Source: Saccharopolyspora shandongensis
GTDB lineage: Bacteria > Actinomycetota > Actinomycetes > Mycobacteriales > Pseudonocardiaceae
Reading direction: 5' to 3'
Length of the DNA stretch: 64,000 nt
NCBI RefSeq assembly: GCF_900106995.1
Contig: NZ_FNOK01000037.1
Coordinates: forward strand, 34,587-98,586
Shown here: one piece after another, positions 61,415-64,000 of the stretch
How positions within the stretch are numbered: the first letter of the stretch is position 1
Layout of the letters: each line of letters begins with the position of its first letter
Position numbers and translations under genes: made by a program
The notes under the pieces: generated by a model
What the model was told of the DNA's origin: nothing
Seen by the model: only the letters and a program-made list of their open reading frames with translations
Databases searched by the model: none

Positions 61415-62952
61415 GCAACCCCCTCGTCCCCGTTGTGCCCCGCCGCCTCGAGGTACTGCTGCTTGAGCCGGCGCTTGAACAGTTTTCCGGTGTCCTCGCG
61501 CGGCAGCTCGTCGGCGAGCACCACTTCCCGCGGTACCTTGTAGCGCGCCAGGCGGGAGCCGACGTGGGTCCGGATCTCGGCCGGGTGGAGGATCGCGCCG
61601 GGGACCGGCTGGATGTGGGCGGCGAGCACCTCTCCCAGGTCGGGGTCGGGGATGCCGAACACGGCCACATCGGCGACCCCCTCGAGGTCGAGCAGGCACG
61701 CCTCGACCTCGGCGGGGTAGATGTTCACGCCGCCCGAGACGACCATGTCGTTGAGCCGGTCGCTGAGGTAGAGATAGCCCTCGTCGTCGAGGTGGCCGAT
61801 GTCGCCGAGGGTGAGGTAGCCGTCCCTTTCCATCCGACGGCGTTTGGGCTCGTCATCGATGTAGGTGAAGTCCGGCCAGCCGGTGAAGCAGCGCCCGTAG
61901 ACGATGCCGTCCTCGCCCACCGGCTTGTCAGTTCCGTCCTCTCCGAGGATGCGCACATCGGCATCAAGGATCGGGCGCCCGACGGTGCCGGGACGGCTCA
62001 GGGCCTCCGCCGTGTCGCAGGCAGTGAAGGCACCCACCTCGGCGCCGCCGTAGTACTCGTGCACGATCGGACCCAACCAGCCGATCATGGCTTCCTTGAC
62101 GTGCCGCGGGCACGGCGCGGCCGCGTGCACGATGGCCTTCAGCGAGGAGAGGTCGTAGGAACGCCGCACCTGCTCGGGCAGCTGCAGCAGCCGGTTGAAC
62201 ATCGTAGGAACCATCTGCACGCTGTTGACGCGGTGCTCCTGCACCAGCCGCAGGAACTCCTCGGCGTCGAAGCGAGGCATGATGTGCAAGTTCATGCCCA
62301 GCGCGACGGCGAAGGTGGCGTGCACGTTCGGAGCGGAGTGGTAGAGCGGCGCCGGGATGAGGGTCGTCTCGGCTGGAGCCAGGTGCCACAGCTTCGCGAT
62401 GTTGGCCAGCAACGTCGGGCGGTCGGCCACCGCGACCGGGTCGCGGAGCACTCCCTTGGCCCGCCCGGTGGTGCCGGACGTGTAGATCACGCTCATCGGG
62501 GCGGCAGGTGAGGGTTCGGTGCGGGGTTCGTGGTCGCCGATGCGCTGCGACAGCGTCGGCCACCTTCCGGTGGACGGCTGTTCGGCCAGCCCGTAGGCAC
62601 ACCGCACCCCGGGCGGTATCTCCGCCTCGATGATCGGCAGCCCGGGTGCGCTGGACTCCACGGCCGGCAGCAGGTCGGTGTGGACCACCGCGAGCCGGGA
62701 GCGGCTGTCGGCCAGCGCGTGTGCGAGGTCGTCCCCCGTCCAGTGCCAGTTGATCGGAACCGGGGCAGCCCCGACGAGCCCGACCGCGAGCGTCACCTCC
62801 ACGAACGCGATGTCATTGCGCATGACAACGGCGACGCAGTCGCCCGGACCGATCCCGTCGGCGTTGAGGGCCGATGCCAGCCGCGCAGCACGGGTGCGCA
62901 GCGTCTCCAGCGACTGAGAAGTTCCGCCTGAGTGGATTCGCGGTTCGCTCAT
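61411..62952 (-). CDS. AMP-forming acyl/aryl-CoA ligase 1
   Basis: 513 residues. MSVIYTSGTTGRAKGVLRDP is the ATP-binding motif; VPTMFNRLLQLPEQVR, VHEYYGGAEVGAFTACDTAE (variant of the YGxTE motif), GDIGHLDDEGYLYLSDR and the Lys motif LPREDTGKLFKRRLKQ follow. The acyl pocket resembles bile acid/cholate- and long-chain ligase relatives. ATG 62952 has GAAGGG upstream and starts 13 bp after the deacetylase-like gene. Two different ligases in one operon suggest two acids or sequential activation. Confidence 0.9.
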   Translation of the reverse strand: MSEPRIHSGGTSQSLETLRTRAARLASALNADGIGPGDCVAVVMRNDIAFVEVTLAVGLVGAAPVPINWHWTGDDLAHALADSRSRLAVVHTDLLPAVESSAPGLPIIEAEIPPGVRCAYGLAEQPSTGRWPTLSQRIGDHEPRTEPSPAAPMSVIYTSGTTGRAKGVLRDPVAVADRPTLLANIAKLWHLAPAETTLIPAPLYHSAPNVHATFAVALGMNLHIMPRFDAEEFLRLVQEHRVNSVQMVPTMFNRLLQLPEQVRRSYDLSSLKAIVHAAAPCPRHVKEAMIGWLGPIVHEYYGGAEVGAFTACDTAEALSRPGTVGRPILDADVRILGEDGTDKPVGEDGIVYGRCFTGWPDFTYIDDEPKRRRMERDGYLTLGDIGHLDDEGYLYLSDRLNDMVVSGGVNIYPAEVEACLLDLEGVADVAVFGIPDPDLGEVLAAHIQPVPGAILHPAEIRTHVGSRLARYKVPREVVLADELPREDTGKLFKRRLKQQYLEAAGHNGDEGVA

Positions 62953-62965
62953 GCCAGGTCCCTTC

Positions 62966-63943
62966 TCAGTGGAAGTCGGCCGGAACCGGAGTGAAGGGCA
63001 CCCGGCGCGTCCACTCCTGGATCGCCCGGCCAAGAACCTCGTCGTAACTCATGCCCTCGATGGGAGCCGCCTTCTCCACCTCGGCGAGCACCGCCGGCGG
63101 AACATCCGGGATGGACACGCCCGCGTGCTCGGCCCACTTCTGCGTCGAGTTGCGGAACTGGCGGGTGGTCACCGGCGAACCGATCACGTTGGCAGGGTCG
63201 GCCATCGCCCGTTCCGAGGTGACGAACACGACGCCTTCCTCGGTGAGCCGATCGAGGATCCGCTCGATGGTCGCACCGGCGACCGTCGTGCCGTGGATCA
63301 GCATGATGTGCGCCGGTGACCGGCCGAGCGCGGCAGTAGCCGCGGCTGCTTGGTTTTCTATCTGCTCGATCGCGGTGTCGACCAAGGTGTCCTCGATCCA
63401 GCGCTGCGCCGCCCGGTCCGTGAGCCGCAGGGCGCGGTCATAGGCGACCATGAACTGGGCGTCGTAGAACCAGAGCGTGACCGGGGAGGACAGGAACCCG
63501 TTTTGGCTCAGGTGAGTCTGGACCTGGCTCGTTTTGGTCGCGCTGTCGCCCTCCATGGCGAAGGCGTAGCGGAAGTAGCGCGACGGCGATGCCTCTATCC
63601 ATCTGCTCAACAGCCGCTCGCTGGTCTCGATGTCGCGGAGGTAGGTGTCGACGTCCAGCCAGTTGAGGCTGATGTGCTGGTGCGTGTGGTTGCCGACGTA
63701 GTGCCCGGCGGCGCACCAGTCATCGAGGATGTCGAGCATGCGCGGATCTTCCTCCGTCGGCGCAGTGCTGTTGAAGGCGTAAACGCCGGGAACCCCATAG
63801 GCTTCAAATGCCTTCATCATCTTCTTCGACACGGTGTGCGGACCATGCCCTTCGGGAAACGGGATCCCGGTCCACTGGAATTGGTCGTCCACGGTGACCG
63901 CGACTTCGAGGCCTGAAAGCAGACCGCCAGAAGATTTCGACAT
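62966..63943 (-). CDS. Polysaccharide-deacetylase-fold (NodB/CE4-like) hydrolase
   Basis: 325 residues, cytosolic. EVAVTVDDQFQWTG carries the Asp-Asp motif (base and metal ligand), and GHYVGNHTHQHISLN the metal-binding His-x3-His type motif; RYAFAMEGDSATKT and IMLIHGTTVAGATIERIL follow. Soluble CE4-fold enzymes without signal peptide often hydrolyse small amides or cyclic imides rather than glycans. First gene of the CoA operon: ATG 63943 follows AAAGGAG. It may release the acid that the ligases activate (inference). Confidence 0.82.
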   Translation of the reverse strand: MSKSSGGLLSGLEVAVTVDDQFQWTGIPFPEGHGPHTVSKKMMKAFEAYGVPGVYAFNSTAPTEEDPRMLDILDDWCAAGHYVGNHTHQHISLNWLDVDTYLRDIETSERLLSRWIEASPSRYFRYAFAMEGDSATKTSQVQTHLSQNGFLSSPVTLWFYDAQFMVAYDRALRLTDRAAQRWIEDTLVDTAIEQIENQAAAATAALGRSPAHIMLIHGTTVAGATIERILDRLTEEGVVFVTSERAMADPANVIGSPVTTRQFRNSTQKWAEHAGVSIPDVPPAVLAEVEKAAPIEGMSYDEVLGRAIQEWTRRVPFTPVPADFH

Positions 63944-64000
63944 CGGACTCTCCTTTGGGTTTGAGCGAAACTCGTGCCATCGTTGCGACAGACTCAAGCA

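Overview
The window is high-GC, densely coding actinomycete DNA. GTG and TTG starts are frequent, ATGA/GTGA stop-start overlaps occur inside operons, and the gene families (AbrB/MazE-like, SUKH-4, UPF0548/DUF1990, mycothiol-type DinB) are typical of Streptomyces and Pseudonocardiaceae. A Pseudonocardiales-like soil actinomycete is my inference; no rRNA or intact tRNA is present to settle it. Much of the window is accessory chromosome: intact catabolic operons alternate with strings of decayed genes and insertion-sequence debris.

Layout. 1-3.2 kb: the start of a secreted 5'-nucleotidase running off the left edge, integrase and IS debris, then a flavodoxin-fold oxidoreductase and an NmrA-like protein. 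3.3-3.8 kb: remnants of a formylglycine-generating-type enzyme and a DJ-1/PfpI protein. 4.0-6.9 kb: a TetR regulator divergent from an SdsA-type alkylsulfatase, which ends in a strong hairpin. 6.9-9.4 kb: M20 and GT39 remnants, a nitrilase behind two palindromes, and a serine-recombinase remnant. 9.4-14.8 kb: an APC permease, an Lrp/AsnC regulator and a divergent three-domain protein (kinase fold, M23 fold, class III aminotransferase), which look like one amine or amino-acid catabolic unit. 14.9-22.3 kb: a tightly coupled sugar operon (binding lipoprotein, two permeases, GH42 beta-galactosidase, secreted GH63-like hydrolase). 22.4-24.1 kb: Lrp, IS66-like and GH2 remnants.

24.1-27.1 kb: a cytochrome-b/sulfite-oxidase-fold protein followed by a membrane segment that reads in frame into an NAD-dependent epimerase. 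27.4-34.7 kb: an IS remnant matching the one at 1.0-1.4 kb, a three-gene SUKH-4-type cassette, a broken IS630, a DinB-like protein and a broken IS3. 34.7-41.6 kb: a small amphipathic protein, a short-type aconitase, a UPF0548 pair around a small membrane protein, and a two-gene unit with an 11-residue repeat protein.

41.7-51.2 kb: a divergent cluster that accounts for every step of non-phosphorylative L-fucose (or a related 6-deoxysugar) catabolism: mutarotase, dehydrogenase, lactonase, dehydratase, second dehydrogenase and FAH-family cleavage enzyme, plus two transporters and a GntR regulator. Two copies of a TCCTATAGGA palindrome sit in the divergent promoter. A lutABC lactate-oxidation operon in the same cluster has collapsed to a 190-bp scar.

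51.2-58.1 kb: thioesterase remnant, AbrB-like gene, broken IS21, a low-GC zinc-ribbon gene trapped between IS21 and an intact IS5-type element, and a tRNA 3' fragment. 58.2-63.9 kb: a coupled CoA-ester operon (polysaccharide-deacetylase-fold hydrolase, two AMP-forming ligases, enoyl-CoA hydratase and a frameshifted SDR), probably for degradation of a carboxylic or aromatic acid. Several breaks are single-base losses beside short G or C runs, so some could be sequencing errors.
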